A stretch of 64,000 bases of DNA from Paraburkholderia sp. PGU19 (lineage in GTDB: Bacteria > Pseudomonadota > Gammaproteobacteria > Burkholderiales > Burkholderiaceae), in assembly GCF_013426915.1 (NCBI RefSeq), contig NZ_AP023179.1, positions 3,596,001-3,660,000 of the forward strand. Reading direction: 5' to 3'. The notes beneath the pieces were generated by a model, which saw nothing but the letters and a program-made list of their open reading frames with translations, was not told the origin of the DNA and made no database searches. Below are positions 1 to 7,702 of this stretch, in pieces. The position numbers were made by a program, and so were the translations under genes. The number at the start of each line of letters is the position of its first letter. Position 1 is the stretch's first letter.

Positions 1-2
1 GG

Positions 3-773
3 CCGCTTGCGAGCGTGATCGCCGGAACATTTGGCTGGCGCGCTTTCTACGGCATCGAAGCGTTTGCGGACGCGTTGCTGGCCGTCGTGCTGTACGTTCA
101 GCTGCCGAACCACGCGCCGCAGGCCACCGCGCGCTATTCCGAATTGCTGCGCTCGCTCTGGACGCTGCTGCGCACCGAAGCCGTACTGCAACGGCGCGCT
201 ACACTGGCCGCCCTCGCGCTCGGCGCGTTCAGCGCGTTCTGGACGGCCATCGCGCTGCGGCTCGCGCAGCCGCCGTTCTCGCTCGGCATGCAAGGCATCG
301 CCGCATTCGCGCTGGCGGGCGCGACGGGCGCAATCGTCACGCCGCTCACCGGTTATCTCGGCGATCGCGGCGCGGGACGCGCGACACAGATCGTCGCGCA
401 TCTGGTGATGATCGCGGCTGTCCTCGTGCTGGGTGTCGCGGGCGCTGGCTGGGGCGGATTCTCGCCTGCGGCGCATCCCGTGGCGGCGCTCGCGCTGCTC
501 GTCGCCGGCGCGGCAGCGCTCGACGCCGGCGTCATCGCCGATCAAACGCTCGGACGACGCGCGATCAATCTCATCAATCCCGCTGCGCGCGGCCGGTTGA
601 ATGCACTCTTTGTGGGAATTTTCTTTGTCGGCGGGGCAATTGGCGCCGCGCTGTCGGGCGTTGCGTGGGCAAGGGCCGGATGGAGCGGCGTGTGCGCAGT
701 CGCGCTGGGATTCGCGGTTGCCGTGTCCCTGTTCGGTTTCGCCGATCGTGCCGCGCAAGCCGGCCATCAGTGA
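3..773 (+). CDS. MFS transporter, C-terminal part (cut by window edge)
   Basis: The reading frame is open from the first bases, so the true start lies outside the window; the GTG at 15 is internal. About 257 residues remain. They form roughly six hydrophobic helices separated by short basic loops, including a GYLGDRGAGR-type loop that resembles the cytoplasmic loop motif of major facilitator superfamily carriers. The protein is therefore an inner-membrane secondary transporter. Its substrate cannot be read from this half. It ends convergently with the LysE gene, with a hairpin between the stops. The family call is fairly safe; the specificity is unknown. Confidence 0.8.
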   Translation, partial: PLASVIAGTFGWRAFYGIEAFADALLAVVLYVQLPNHAPQATARYSELLRSLWTLLRTEAVLQRRATLAALALGAFSAFWTAIALRLAQPPFSLGMQGIAAFALAGATGAIVTPLTGYLGDRGAGRATQIVAHLVMIAAVLVLGVAGAGWGGFSPAAHPVAALALLVAGAAALDAGVIADQTLGRRAINLINPAARGRLNALFVGIFFVGGAIGAALSGVAWARAGWSGVCAVALGFAVAVSLFGFADRAAQAGHQ

Positions 774-779
774 CGAGAA

Positions 780-813
780 AGCGCTCGCCGCGCCGTGAGA
801 GGCAGCGAGCGCT
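780..813. terminator. Hairpin between convergent MFS and LysE genes
   Basis: AGCGCTCGC (780-788) pairs with GCGAGCGCT (805-813) around a 16-nt loop. It fills most of the 52-bp gap between two converging stop codons. The T-tract is poor on both strands, so it may end transcription only weakly or act as a 3' stabiliser. Confidence 0.4.
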
Positions 814-825
814 GAAAGGCAGGCG

Positions 826-1473
826 TCAGTGCCGCACCAGCGCCATCATCGCGCCGAAGCCGACGAACACGCCGCCCGTCAACCGGTTGAACGCCTTTGC
901 GACGCTGCTGCTTTTCAGCTTCGCGCCGATCCGCGTGCCGCAGCCCGCGTAGACCATGTACCAGCTGACTTCCATCACCGCCGTCGTGGCGACGAGCACC
1001 GCGAACTGCGGAAGCGTCGGGCGCGAAGCGTCGATGAATTGCGGCAACAGCGCGGCCGAAAACAGAATCGCCTTCGGGTTGCTGCTGCCGACCAGAAAAC
1101 CGTTGCGCATCAACGCACCGCGTGACGGTGCGCGCTTGCCGCCCATGACACCAGCGGAAGTATCGGCTTGCGTCGCCGCGGCTTCGCTCGCCGGCGCGCG
1201 CCATGCCTTCACGCCGAGCCAGATCAGATAAGCCGCGCCGAGCAGGCGCAGCGTGTCGAAGGTCGCCGGCCACGCTTTCAGCAGCACGCCGAGCCCGGCG
1301 ACGGAAACGGCCAGCATCAGCATCAGCGACATCAGGCAGCCGGACATCGTGGCCGTCGTTTGACGCATGCCGTAACGGGCGCCGTGCGTCATCATCAACA
1401 GCATGTTCGGGCCGGGAATCGCGCAGACAACGAAGATCGTGGCCACATAGAGCCACCAGGTATGCAGAATCAT
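826..1473 (-). CDS. LysE/RhtB family amino-acid exporter
   Basis: This 215-residue membrane protein has the LysE/RhtB layout: an N-terminal helix followed by the family motif AIPGPNML near residues 18-25, then five further hydrophobic segments. Members export amino acids such as lysine or homoserine lactone, or other small metabolites, across the inner membrane. The start at 1473 (MILHTWW) was chosen because it gives the usual family length of about 205-215; upstream in-frame codons add an unconvincing extension. It lies downstream of the oxidoreductase on the same strand, but a strong hairpin with a T-run separates them. The substrate is not predictable from sequence. Confidence 0.85.
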   Translation of the reverse strand: MILHTWWLYVATIFVVCAIPGPNMLLMMTHGARYGMRQTTATMSGCLMSLMLMLAVSVAGLGVLLKAWPATFDTLRLLGAAYLIWLGVKAWRAPASEAAATQADTSAGVMGGKRAPSRGALMRNGFLVGSSNPKAILFSAALLPQFIDASRPTLPQFAVLVATTAVMEVSWYMVYAGCGTRIGAKLKSSSVAKAFNRLTGGVFVGFGAMMALVRH

Positions 1474-1496
1474 GATGCGTATTGCTCGATGAAAAT

Positions 1497-1535
1497 GAAA
1501 AACGGGCGGAACGAGCATTATGCTCGCCCCGCCCG
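1497..1535 (-). terminator. Intrinsic terminator or attenuator before the LysE gene
   Basis: On the minus strand a long hairpin forms: an outer CGGGCGG/CCGCCCG pairing (1503-1509 with 1529-1535) and an inner CGAGCA/TGCTCG pairing (1512-1517 with 1521-1526). It is followed by five T residues (1498-1502). It lies after the oxidoreductase stop and only about 24 nt before the LysE start codon. Confidence 0.7.
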
Positions 1536-1599
1536 CTCTCACGCAGTTCGCGATGCTAGCCGGCGCGAATGAGCGCAAGCAAAGACAAGCGCCGCGCCC

Positions 1600-2469
1600 T
1601 CAACGCCCCGCGCGGCGCGATGCGACCTGGCCCAGCACGGCGAAATCCTTGTCGCCGCCGCCGTGCGCGACGGCTTCGATCAGACTGTCGCGCACCACGC
1701 TCGCCACCGGCAGCGGCGTCGACACCGACTCGGCAGCCGCCAGCGCGAGGCGTACGTCCTTCAGGCCGAGGCGCGCCTTGAACAACGCCGGCTCGTAGCG
1801 CTGTTCGGCAATCATCTTGCCGTAGCCCTGATACACGGGACCGGGGAACACGCTGTTCGTGATCACATCGAGAAAATCCTGCATCGCGACGCCGTGACCG
1901 CCGAGCAAGGCCGACGCCTCGCCAAGCGACTCCACAGCCGACGCCAGCATGAAGTTCGCCGCCAGCTTTACAACATTTGCCTGCTGCGGCAGCGAGCCGA
2001 TGCGCCACGTCTTCTGGCCGATCGAATCGAACACGGGTTGAACACGGTCGATCGCTTCGGCAGGCCCGGCGGCCACGATGGTCAGCTTCGCGGCGGCCGC
2101 GACGTCCGGCCGGCCCATCACGGGCGCCGCGACGTAGTTCAGGCCGCGCCCGGCGTGCGCCGTCGCCAGTTCTTCCGCCAGCGCGACGGAGATCGTCGCC
2201 ATGTTCACGTGAATCAGCCCGCGCGGCGCATGCTCGAGCAGCGACGCGCTGATGACGTCGCGCAGCGCGGCATCGTCGGCGAGCATCGAGAAGACGGCGT
2301 CGCCCGTGAAAGCCTCAGCGGGTGAACCGACGATTCGCGCGCCCAGTTCGACGAGCGGCTGCGCCTTGTCCGGCGAGCGGTTCCAGACGCGCACGCTGTG
2401 TCCACCTTTCAGCATGTTTGCGACCATCGCGGCACCCATTTCGCCGAGACCGATAAAACCGATGTCCAT
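1600..2469 (-). CDS. NAD(P)-dependent oxidoreductase, 3-hydroxyisobutyrate dehydrogenase family
   Basis: The 289-residue product begins with a Rossmann motif GFIGLGEMG (residues 4-12) and belongs to the beta-hydroxyacid dehydrogenase family, which oxidises 3-hydroxy acids or reduces short aldehyde acids in the cytoplasm. The family's catalytic lysine is visible at K168, with the conserved asparagine at N172. The substrate-loop segment APVMGRP (115-121) replaces the more common APVSGG. The start at 2469 has an AGGAG ribosome-binding site just upstream; a longer reading frame up to 2535 has no such support. The substrate cannot be named; it could be a tartronate-semialdehyde or succinic-semialdehyde reductase-like enzyme. 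Confidence 0.85.
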   Translation of the reverse strand: MDIGFIGLGEMGAAMVANMLKGGHSVRVWNRSPDKAQPLVELGARIVGSPAEAFTGDAVFSMLADDAALRDVISASLLEHAPRGLIHVNMATISVALAEELATAHAGRGLNYVAAPVMGRPDVAAAAKLTIVAAGPAEAIDRVQPVFDSIGQKTWRIGSLPQQANVVKLAANFMLASAVESLGEASALLGGHGVAMQDFLDVITNSVFPGPVYQGYGKMIAEQRYEPALFKARLGLKDVRLALAAAESVSTPLPVASVVRDSLIEAVAHGGGDKDFAVLGQVASRRAGR

Positions 2470-2570
2470 CAATAACTCCTGTTCAAGAACCCGAAGTAGA
2501 GCATAGCCGCGCGCGTCGTGCAGGTAATTGCCCATCGGCGCTGCGTGAGGCGCGGTGCCATACTGGCGTC

Positions 2571-3326
2571 ATGGTTACGGCCACCTTCCGCTTCTACGAA
2601 GAATTGAACGACTTCCTGGCGCGGCCGCTGCGCCGGCAGTCGTTCAGTTGCGAGTGTGCGCGCGCCGCGAGCGCGAAGCACATGATCGAGGCGCTCGGCG
2701 TGCCGCATACGGAAGTCGAACTGATCGTCGTGAACGGCGAATCGGTCGGTTTCGATCACCTGTTGCAGGAAGGCGACCGCGTTGCCGTCTACCCGAAATT
2801 CGAGGCGCTCGACATCCAGCCGATCCTGCGCGTGCGCGAGCGGCCTTTGCGCGTGGTGCGCTTCGTCGCCGACGCGCATCTCGGCGGACTGGCGCAACTG
2901 CTGCGGCTGGCCGGCTTCGACACACTTTACGACAACCACTACGCCGATTCGCATATCGAGTCGATTGCATCCGACGAAGGCCGCATCGTCCTGACGCGCG
3001 ACCGTGAACTGCTGAAACGCCGCACGATCACACACGGCTGCTATGTCCGCGCGCTGAAACCCGAGGTGCAACTGCGCGAGATTTTCGACCGGCTCGATCT
3101 GGCGCGCAGCGCGCGGCCGTTTCGCCTGTGCCTCACGTGCAACGCGCCGCTGCGGCGCATTGCGAAAGACGAAGCGATTGGGCGCGCGCCCGAAGGCGTG
3201 CTCGAACGGCATGCGCAGTTCGTGACCTGCGATGTTTGCCAGCGCGTTTTCTGGGAGGGCACGCACTGGCGACGCATGCGCGCGCTGATGGACAGCGTGA
3301 CGAACGCGGAAGCGTCGGCGAAATAG
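2571..3326 (+). CDS. Mut7-C RNase-domain protein with N-terminal ubiquitin-like domain
   Basis: The 251 residues split into three parts. Residues 1-85 resemble the ubiquitin/ThiS-like Mut7-C_ubiquitin domain (VNGES, LQEGDRVAVYP). Residues 95-180 form the Mut7-C PIN-like nuclease fold with acidic residues in VADAHLGGLA (D101) and LTRDREL (D144). The tail is a zinc ribbon with C187/C190 and C220/C223. Such proteins are predicted ribonucleases. They are widespread but largely uncharacterised, and the role of the fused ubiquitin-like domain is unknown. The gene is transcribed away from the oxidoreductase and has no obvious operon partner. Confidence 0.85.
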   Translation: MVTATFRFYEELNDFLARPLRRQSFSCECARAASAKHMIEALGVPHTEVELIVVNGESVGFDHLLQEGDRVAVYPKFEALDIQPILRVRERPLRVVRFVADAHLGGLAQLLRLAGFDTLYDNHYADSHIESIASDEGRIVLTRDRELLKRRTITHGCYVRALKPEVQLREIFDRLDLARSARPFRLCLTCNAPLRRIAKDEAIGRAPEGVLERHAQFVTCDVCQRVFWEGTHWRRMRALMDSVTNAEASAK

Positions 3327-3383
3327 GCGCGGCATCTCGCGCGGCGACGGCATGCGTCCGGCATTCACGCGCCGCGCGATGCG

Positions 3384-3389
3384 TACAAT
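3384..3389 (+). promoter_or_regulatory. Candidate -10 box TACAAT
   Basis: TACAAT lies 34 bp upstream of the start of the 95-residue gene, in the short gap after the Mut7-C gene. No convincing -35 box is seen, so the assignment is tentative. Confidence 0.35.
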
Positions 3390-3423
3390 GGTGGATTGCT
3401 TACCTGTTTAGAGGCCTTACCGC

Positions 3424-3711
3424 ATGGCAATGAAGAAATTCGACCTTGAGAAAAACAAGGCGCTGAAACTCGGCAACGAGATGAAACAGTCGCTCTCCGC
3501 CGATCGCTTCGGCAAGGCCTCGTCGCTGCAGCCGCAACTCGACCGGCGCGAGCAGCGCAAAGTCGATCAGGCCAAAGGCCTCGTGCCGTTCGCGTGCAAG
3601 CTGCCGGATTCGCTGGTCGATCAGTTGAAGGAGCGCGCCGCGAGTCATCCCGAAGGCATGAACGGACTGATCGCCGAGCTGCTGGTCAACGGGCTCGCCG
3701 CAGGCGCTTGA
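3424..3711 (+). CDS. Small conserved-looking protein of unknown function
   Basis: The 95-residue, lysine-rich soluble protein starts MAMKKFDLEKNK. Its C-terminal half (KLPDSLVDQLKERAA, then GMNGLIAELLVNGL) looks like a strand-helix-helix arrangement similar to ribbon-helix-helix DNA-binding proteins. That is a guess from pattern, not a domain hit. Codon use matches the neighbouring core genes, the gene follows a TACAAT -10 candidate, and it ends just before a strong terminator, all of which support a real gene. No function is assigned. Confidence 0.7.
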   Translation: MAMKKFDLEKNKALKLGNEMKQSLSADRFGKASSLQPQLDRREQRKVDQAKGLVPFACKLPDSLVDQLKERAASHPEGMNGLIAELLVNGLAAGA

Positions 3712-3797
3712 GCAGCGTTGCGGGCGTCGCGCGCTTCAATGCGCGGGCGTACGGATCGAATGCGCCACAAGCGCGTCAACAGCGCGCCACAAAAACA

Positions 3798-3830
3798 AAA
3801 GGCCGAAGCATCGCTTCGGCCTTTCTTTTT
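3798..3830. terminator. Bidirectional intrinsic terminator
   Basis: AAAGGCCGAAGC (3798-3809) pairs with GCTTCGGCCTTT (3813-3824), followed by a T-rich run on the plus strand and preceded by an A-rich run. It therefore serves both converging genes, the 95-residue gene on plus and the small exported protein on minus. Confidence 0.8.
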
Positions 3831-3848
3831 GCTGCGCGAACGGGCTGC

Positions 3849-4058
3849 TTAGTTCGGCGTGCCCTTGTCGTTCGTGCCTGCTGCCGATGCAGCCGACGAC
3901 ACACCAGCGCGCTTGCCGTGCGTCTTCAGTTGCTTGTGAGCGTGCTTCGGCTTCGCGGCGCTAGCTGCTGCCGGCGCTGCGTCGGATGCCTGTGCGAAAG
4001 CTTGAACGGACACCAGCGCGAGCGAGGCGGTGACGAGCGAGGCGATGATTTTCTTCAT
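3849..4058 (-). CDS. Small exported protein, Lys/Ala/His-rich, unknown function
   Basis: The 69-residue product starts MKKIIASLVTASLALVS and has a typical Sec signal peptide, with likely cleavage after QAFAQA near residue 22. The mature part is low-complexity: alanine and serine with a basic KPKHAHKQLKTHGKR stretch. Similar small periplasmic proteins are common in Burkholderia relatives and their role is unknown. The start at 4058 was chosen because it gives a clean signal peptide; the frame extends upstream without one. It stands alone, facing a bidirectional terminator. Confidence 0.7.
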   Translation of the reverse strand: MKKIIASLVTASLALVSVQAFAQASDAAPAAASAAKPKHAHKQLKTHGKRAGVSSAASAAGTNDKGTPN

Positions 4059-4149
4059 GTGTGTTATCCCCAAACCTGACGACTGTAAGTCAAATGTTGA
4101 ATTGGAACCGCATGATGGCGAAGCCGGCTGGGCCACACAGCGCCCGGCG

Positions 4150-4165
4150 ACTCCCCGCGGGGAGT
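4150..4165. repeat. Perfect 16-bp palindrome
   Basis: ACTCCCCGCGGGGAGT is fully self-complementary. It lies in the gap between the small exported protein and the DMT transporter, about 90 bp upstream of the former's start. It could be an operator or a hairpin; nothing shows which. Confidence 0.3.
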
Positions 4166-4334
4166 ATCACGCAGCGTAGGCGGTTTGTCATCCCATACGC
4201 TTCGATATGTATTTTCCGGGAGACAGCCTTCTTACCGATTGCTTTCATCAACTCGACGCTTAGCCGACGGCCATACAGGTATCATGTCGGCTGCCATTCA
4301 ATGACCGTCGTTTCGTCTGAACAGAAGGCATGCG

Positions 4335-5351
4335 ATGCGCCTGTGCGGCATCGGAAGCTTGCCGCGCGAAACGATCTGTCCTGTCAGGAATATCCGCTTG
4401 AAAACCGCCACCCGCCAACACCTGCGCGCGAATCTGCTGATGCTCGTCGCCGCGATGATCTGGGGCAGCGCGTTCGTCGCGCAACGCCTGAGCCTCGATT
4501 CGATCGGTCCGTTTCTCTTCACGGGACTGCGCTTTCTGCTGGGCGCATTCGTTGTCCTGATCGTGTGGTCGGTCGTGCGGCGGCGTCGCAAGCTGGCGGG
4601 CGGTGGTGACGCACCCGCTTCTTTCGCGCCTTCCCGCGCATCCAAACTATGGCGCGACGGTGCGCTGCTCGGCCTGCTCGTCGCCGTGTCGATCTCCTGC
4701 CAGCAGATCGGCCTGCAATACACGAAGGTGGCGAACGCGGGCTTCATCAGTTCGCTGTATGTCGTGATCGTGCCGCTGATCGGCGTGGTGCTGCGTCACC
4801 AGACGGGCATCGGCGTATGGCTCGGCGCGCTGCTGGCCGCGCTCGGCATGTATTTTCTGAGCGTCGATGAACATTTTTCCATCCTGTACGGCGACTGGCT
4901 GCAACTCGCGGGATCGATTGTCATTTCTGCGCAGGTCGTGCTCGTGAGCCGCTTTGCGCGTCGTCACGATCCGTTGGCACTCGCGCTGGTGCAGTTCGTC
5001 GTGTGCGGCGTGGTCAGCCTCGCGGTGGGACTCGCCGTCGATCCGCTGCGCATCGCCGACATCGTCCGCGCTGCCCCCACCATTCTTTACGGCGGCGCGC
5101 TTTCAGTCGGCGTTGCTTACACGATCCAGGTCGTCGCGCAAAAGGATGCGGCGCCCGCGCACGCGGCCGTGATATTCAGCATGGAAGGTGTGTTCGCCGC
5201 GCTCGCCGGCTGGCTCGTGCTGGGCGAAACGCTGGCGACACGCGCGCTGCTCGGCTGCGCGCTGATGCTGGCGGGATTGATCGTCTGTCAGGTGATGCCG
5301 ATGTGGACGGCCCGGCGCGAAGTCTCGTCGGACTCGGCGGAACCAGCCTGA
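4335..5351 (+). CDS. DMT (EamA) family transporter
   Basis: This is a drug/metabolite transporter with two EamA repeats and about ten helices. The first repeat opens with LLMLVAAMIWGSAFVAQR, and the second covers roughly residues 185-325. Such proteins export metabolites across the inner membrane; the substrate is unknown. Two starts compete. ATG at 4335 has GAAGG upstream but adds 21 unlike residues rich in Cys and Arg. TTG at 4398 has AGGAA seven bases upstream and begins directly before the first helix (MKTATRQHLR). The TTG start may be the true one, giving 317 residues. Confidence 0.85.
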   Translation: MRLCGIGSLPRETICPVRNIRLKTATRQHLRANLLMLVAAMIWGSAFVAQRLSLDSIGPFLFTGLRFLLGAFVVLIVWSVVRRRRKLAGGGDAPASFAPSRASKLWRDGALLGLLVAVSISCQQIGLQYTKVANAGFISSLYVVIVPLIGVVLRHQTGIGVWLGALLAALGMYFLSVDEHFSILYGDWLQLAGSIVISAQVVLVSRFARRHDPLALALVQFVVCGVVSLAVGLAVDPLRIADIVRAAPTILYGGALSVGVAYTIQVVAQKDAAPAHAAVIFSMEGVFAALAGWLVLGETLATRALLGCALMLAGLIVCQVMPMWTARREVSSDSAEPA

Positions 5352-5405
5352 AACACGGCCGGCGGGCTGGCTCGGCCTCGCACGAGCCAGCCGTCGCGGA
5401 CGACG

Positions 5406-5672
5406 CTAGGCGGCCGCCTGCGCCGCCACCTGGCGCCAGCTTTCGACGGGACGACGGCGGTTCGACGTCGGCGGGAAAACGCACCAGCATCCGTCGTCGT
5501 GACGAAAGAAGAACAACGAACGCAGACCATCCGGCGCGGACGTTTCGACACGCACGTAGCGCGTCTGGTCCCATTTCGTGCGGCCGAACTGCGTGACATG
5601 CACAGGCGCGGAAACCGGCCCAAGCCATTTTTCGACCAGAAAACGCAGCGACTGCTCGGTGGCGTTTTTCAT
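5406..5672 (-). CDS. Hypothetical protein (88 aa)
   Basis: The product begins MKNATEQSLRFLVEKWLG and continues with aromatic- and arginine-rich segments (RYVRVETS, SLFFFRHDDGCWCVFPP) typical of a small soluble alpha/beta protein. No family is recognised. Its start overlaps the stop of the upstream 64-residue gene by an ATGA junction, so the two are probably translationally coupled. The overlap and normal codon use support a real gene. Confidence 0.6.
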   Translation of the reverse strand: MKNATEQSLRFLVEKWLGPVSAPVHVTQFGRTKWDQTRYVRVETSAPDGLRSLFFFRHDDGCWCVFPPTSNRRRPVESWRQVAAQAAA

Positions 5673-5863
5673 GACGTTCTCCACGTCGTCTTGTCGCGGG
5701 TGCTTTCGCGTGCGGTGTCCGGCTTCTCCTGCTCCTCTTCCGCCTCTTGCGCAGCGAGCTCGATCGCCCGTTGCGTTGCAGCCGCGCGCAGCGCCCTGCA
5801 ATCTGCCGCATGCCGTATGTCCGACAGCATCCGGACTAGTTGTCGCGCGTTCCTGCGTTTCAT
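5669..5863 (-). CDS. Hypothetical protein (64 aa), coupled to the next gene
   Basis: The small protein starts MKRRNARQLVRML at 5863, behind a G-rich stretch that can serve as ribosome-binding site. A longer version from 5884 is possible. It is highly charged, with a Glu-rich centre (AAQEAEEEQEKPD) that should be helical. No family is recognised. Its TGA overlaps the ATG of the 88-residue gene, suggesting a two-gene unit. Confidence 0.5.
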   Translation of the reverse strand: MKRRNARQLVRMLSDIRHAADCRALRAAATQRAIELAAQEAEEEQEKPDTARESTRDKTTWRTS

Positions 5864-6132
5864 ATGCACCCCCGCACCGCACAAAAGACTTGAGAAAGCA
5901 CTTTAACTTTAGGCGTTGATCTCGCGTCTCTCTAGTTGTTTTGACGAAATAGCAACAGTCAAATTCGAATTAGATGACTGAGTATTTCATCGGTTTTCAT
6001 CCTGCTCCCGGCTGCGCGCTCGATCTGTGCGCTGGCGACCGCAACGCAGCAACTGTGTGACCCAAATGGCGCATGGCTTGGCACCGAATATGCGGTCGCG
6101 CGTTGTGCAATGCTTTCGCCGAAACGATCAGT
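5864..6132. other. Intergenic region, AT-rich at the left
   Basis: About 270 bp separate the minus-strand hypothetical pair from the stop of the YbfB-type transporter. The part near 5895-5995 is clearly AT-richer than its surroundings and probably holds the promoter of the hypothetical pair. No further gene or repeat is seen. Confidence 0.4.
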
Positions 6133-7491
6133 TCACCGAATGGGTGTTTGCGACAAGCTTGTCTGCAATGCAGCAAGTACCGCGCCAGCAGCAAGCAGAC
6201 ATGCCGAATAGATGAGTCCGCGCTCCAGGCCCACGCCGTCGGACACCAGTCCGATCACGGTCGGCCCGACGATCTGTCCGAACGCGAATACGATTGTGAA
6301 CGCGCTGATGCCGCGGCCCCAATGCGCGGCGGGCAGATTGTGGCGCACGAAGGCGGTTGTCGACGCGACGGCCGACAAGAATGTCGCGCCGAACAGCACA
6401 CCAGACGCGAACGCGACGACAGGATGCACGACGATTGCGGGCAGCAGCGTCGCCAGCGCGAGCAATGCATTGAGTAACGCGAGCACCTGACCGCCGCGCA
6501 TGCGGTCGAGCAGCTTCGACCAGATGCGCGCCGACACGATCGTCGCGACACCGAGCAGCAGATAGAACCCCGTCACGACGCCTTCGCTCATGCCGCCGTT
6601 GCGCAGCAGCGCGATGATGAACGTCATGTAGCCGATATAACCGACCCCGAACAGCCCGTATCCGGCGAGCGCGAACGCATAGCGCAGCATGGGCGTGGCG
6701 CGCGGCGCGGCCGCCGTGGCGTCGCCTGTGCCCGTGTGTGTGACGTGCTGCCTGTCGATGCGCCGCGCAGCACGCGCCGCGACCAACGACAATGTGACGC
6801 ACGCCACAGCGAGCGCGAACCACGCCAACTGCCAGTCATGCGTGCGATGCACGAGTGTGAAGGAAGCGAGCGAAACGGGAACGAGCAGCGCCGACGCGAC
6901 GATGCCCCATCCCGTGCCGCCGTAATACAGGCCGAGCACGAGGCCCGCATCGCGCGGACGCGATGTTGCGAGCCGCGCCGCCAGCACGCCGCCGCTTACG
7001 AAAATGAATGCGCTCGCGATGCCCGTCGCGACGCGCTGAACGAGCAGCGCGCCCGTATCCGACAACACGCCCGTAATGGCCATCAGCACGGCTGTCGCCA
7101 TGCATCCGCCGACGAACAGCGTCCCCGCCGACCAGCGACGCGACAAACGTGGAAACGCGAGCGCGCCGAGCAGATAGCCGAGCGCGTTCGCGGTATTCAT
7201 CGCGCCCGCCTGCGCGAAGCTCCAGCCGAGGTCGATTTTCATCGGCGGCAACAGCAATGCGTAGGAAAAGCGCGCAAGCCCTAGCGCAATCGCGCTGCCC
7301 ATCGACAGGCTGACGGCCAGCCAGAGCGTCGGCCCGCGCCCTGGCGAACGGGTGGCATCGGCGGCATTGGCGGCATCGCCGTGTTCGCTTGCCGGTGGCG
7401 TCGCGCGTGATGCCTGTCGCGGGTTGCTTGCCGTCACACCGCTCAGAACACAAGTCCAGGCAAACACGCGTTGGGCGAAACCAGTCGTCAT
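6133..7491 (-). CDS. YbfB/YjiJ family MFS transporter
   Basis: The product has about 452 residues and 12 predicted helices. The N-terminal block GSAIALGLARFSYALLLPPM followed by FAQAGAMNTANALGYLLGA matches the YbfB/YjiJ branch (MFS_4) of the major facilitator superfamily. Members are inner-membrane transporters of unknown substrate. The start at 7491 (MTTGFAQR) leaves a polar N-terminal tail of about 60 residues, which is long for the family; the first helix begins near residue 63, so a later start is possible. It is transcribed divergently from the first diguanylate cyclase. Confidence 0.85.
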   Translation of the reverse strand: MTTGFAQRVFAWTCVLSGVTASNPRQASRATPPASEHGDAANAADATRSPGRGPTLWLAVSLSMGSAIALGLARFSYALLLPPMKIDLGWSFAQAGAMNTANALGYLLGALAFPRLSRRWSAGTLFVGGCMATAVLMAITGVLSDTGALLVQRVATGIASAFIFVSGGVLAARLATSRPRDAGLVLGLYYGGTGWGIVASALLVPVSLASFTLVHRTHDWQLAWFALAVACVTLSLVAARAARRIDRQHVTHTGTGDATAAAPRATPMLRYAFALAGYGLFGVGYIGYMTFIIALLRNGGMSEGVVTGFYLLLGVATIVSARIWSKLLDRMRGGQVLALLNALLALATLLPAIVVHPVVAFASGVLFGATFLSAVASTTAFVRHNLPAAHWGRGISAFTIVFAFGQIVGPTVIGLVSDGVGLERGLIYSACLLAAGAVLAALQTSLSQTPIR

Positions 7492-7702
7492 ATCGTTGTT
7501 TGTATCGATCGATTGGGCTATCACTGTACATCGCGAACGCTCGTTCAGCGTGCGCGCGCCGGGTCGCGCCTTGTCGCAAAGCGAGCGCGACACCGCCAAC
7601 GCCATCCGCATGCATCGTCCGTGGCGAGACCGCGTGCCGTGCTTGCCGCGCGCTTCGCAACCCTGCTAGCGTAGCGGCACAATCACGACGGAGACGACGC
7701 TC

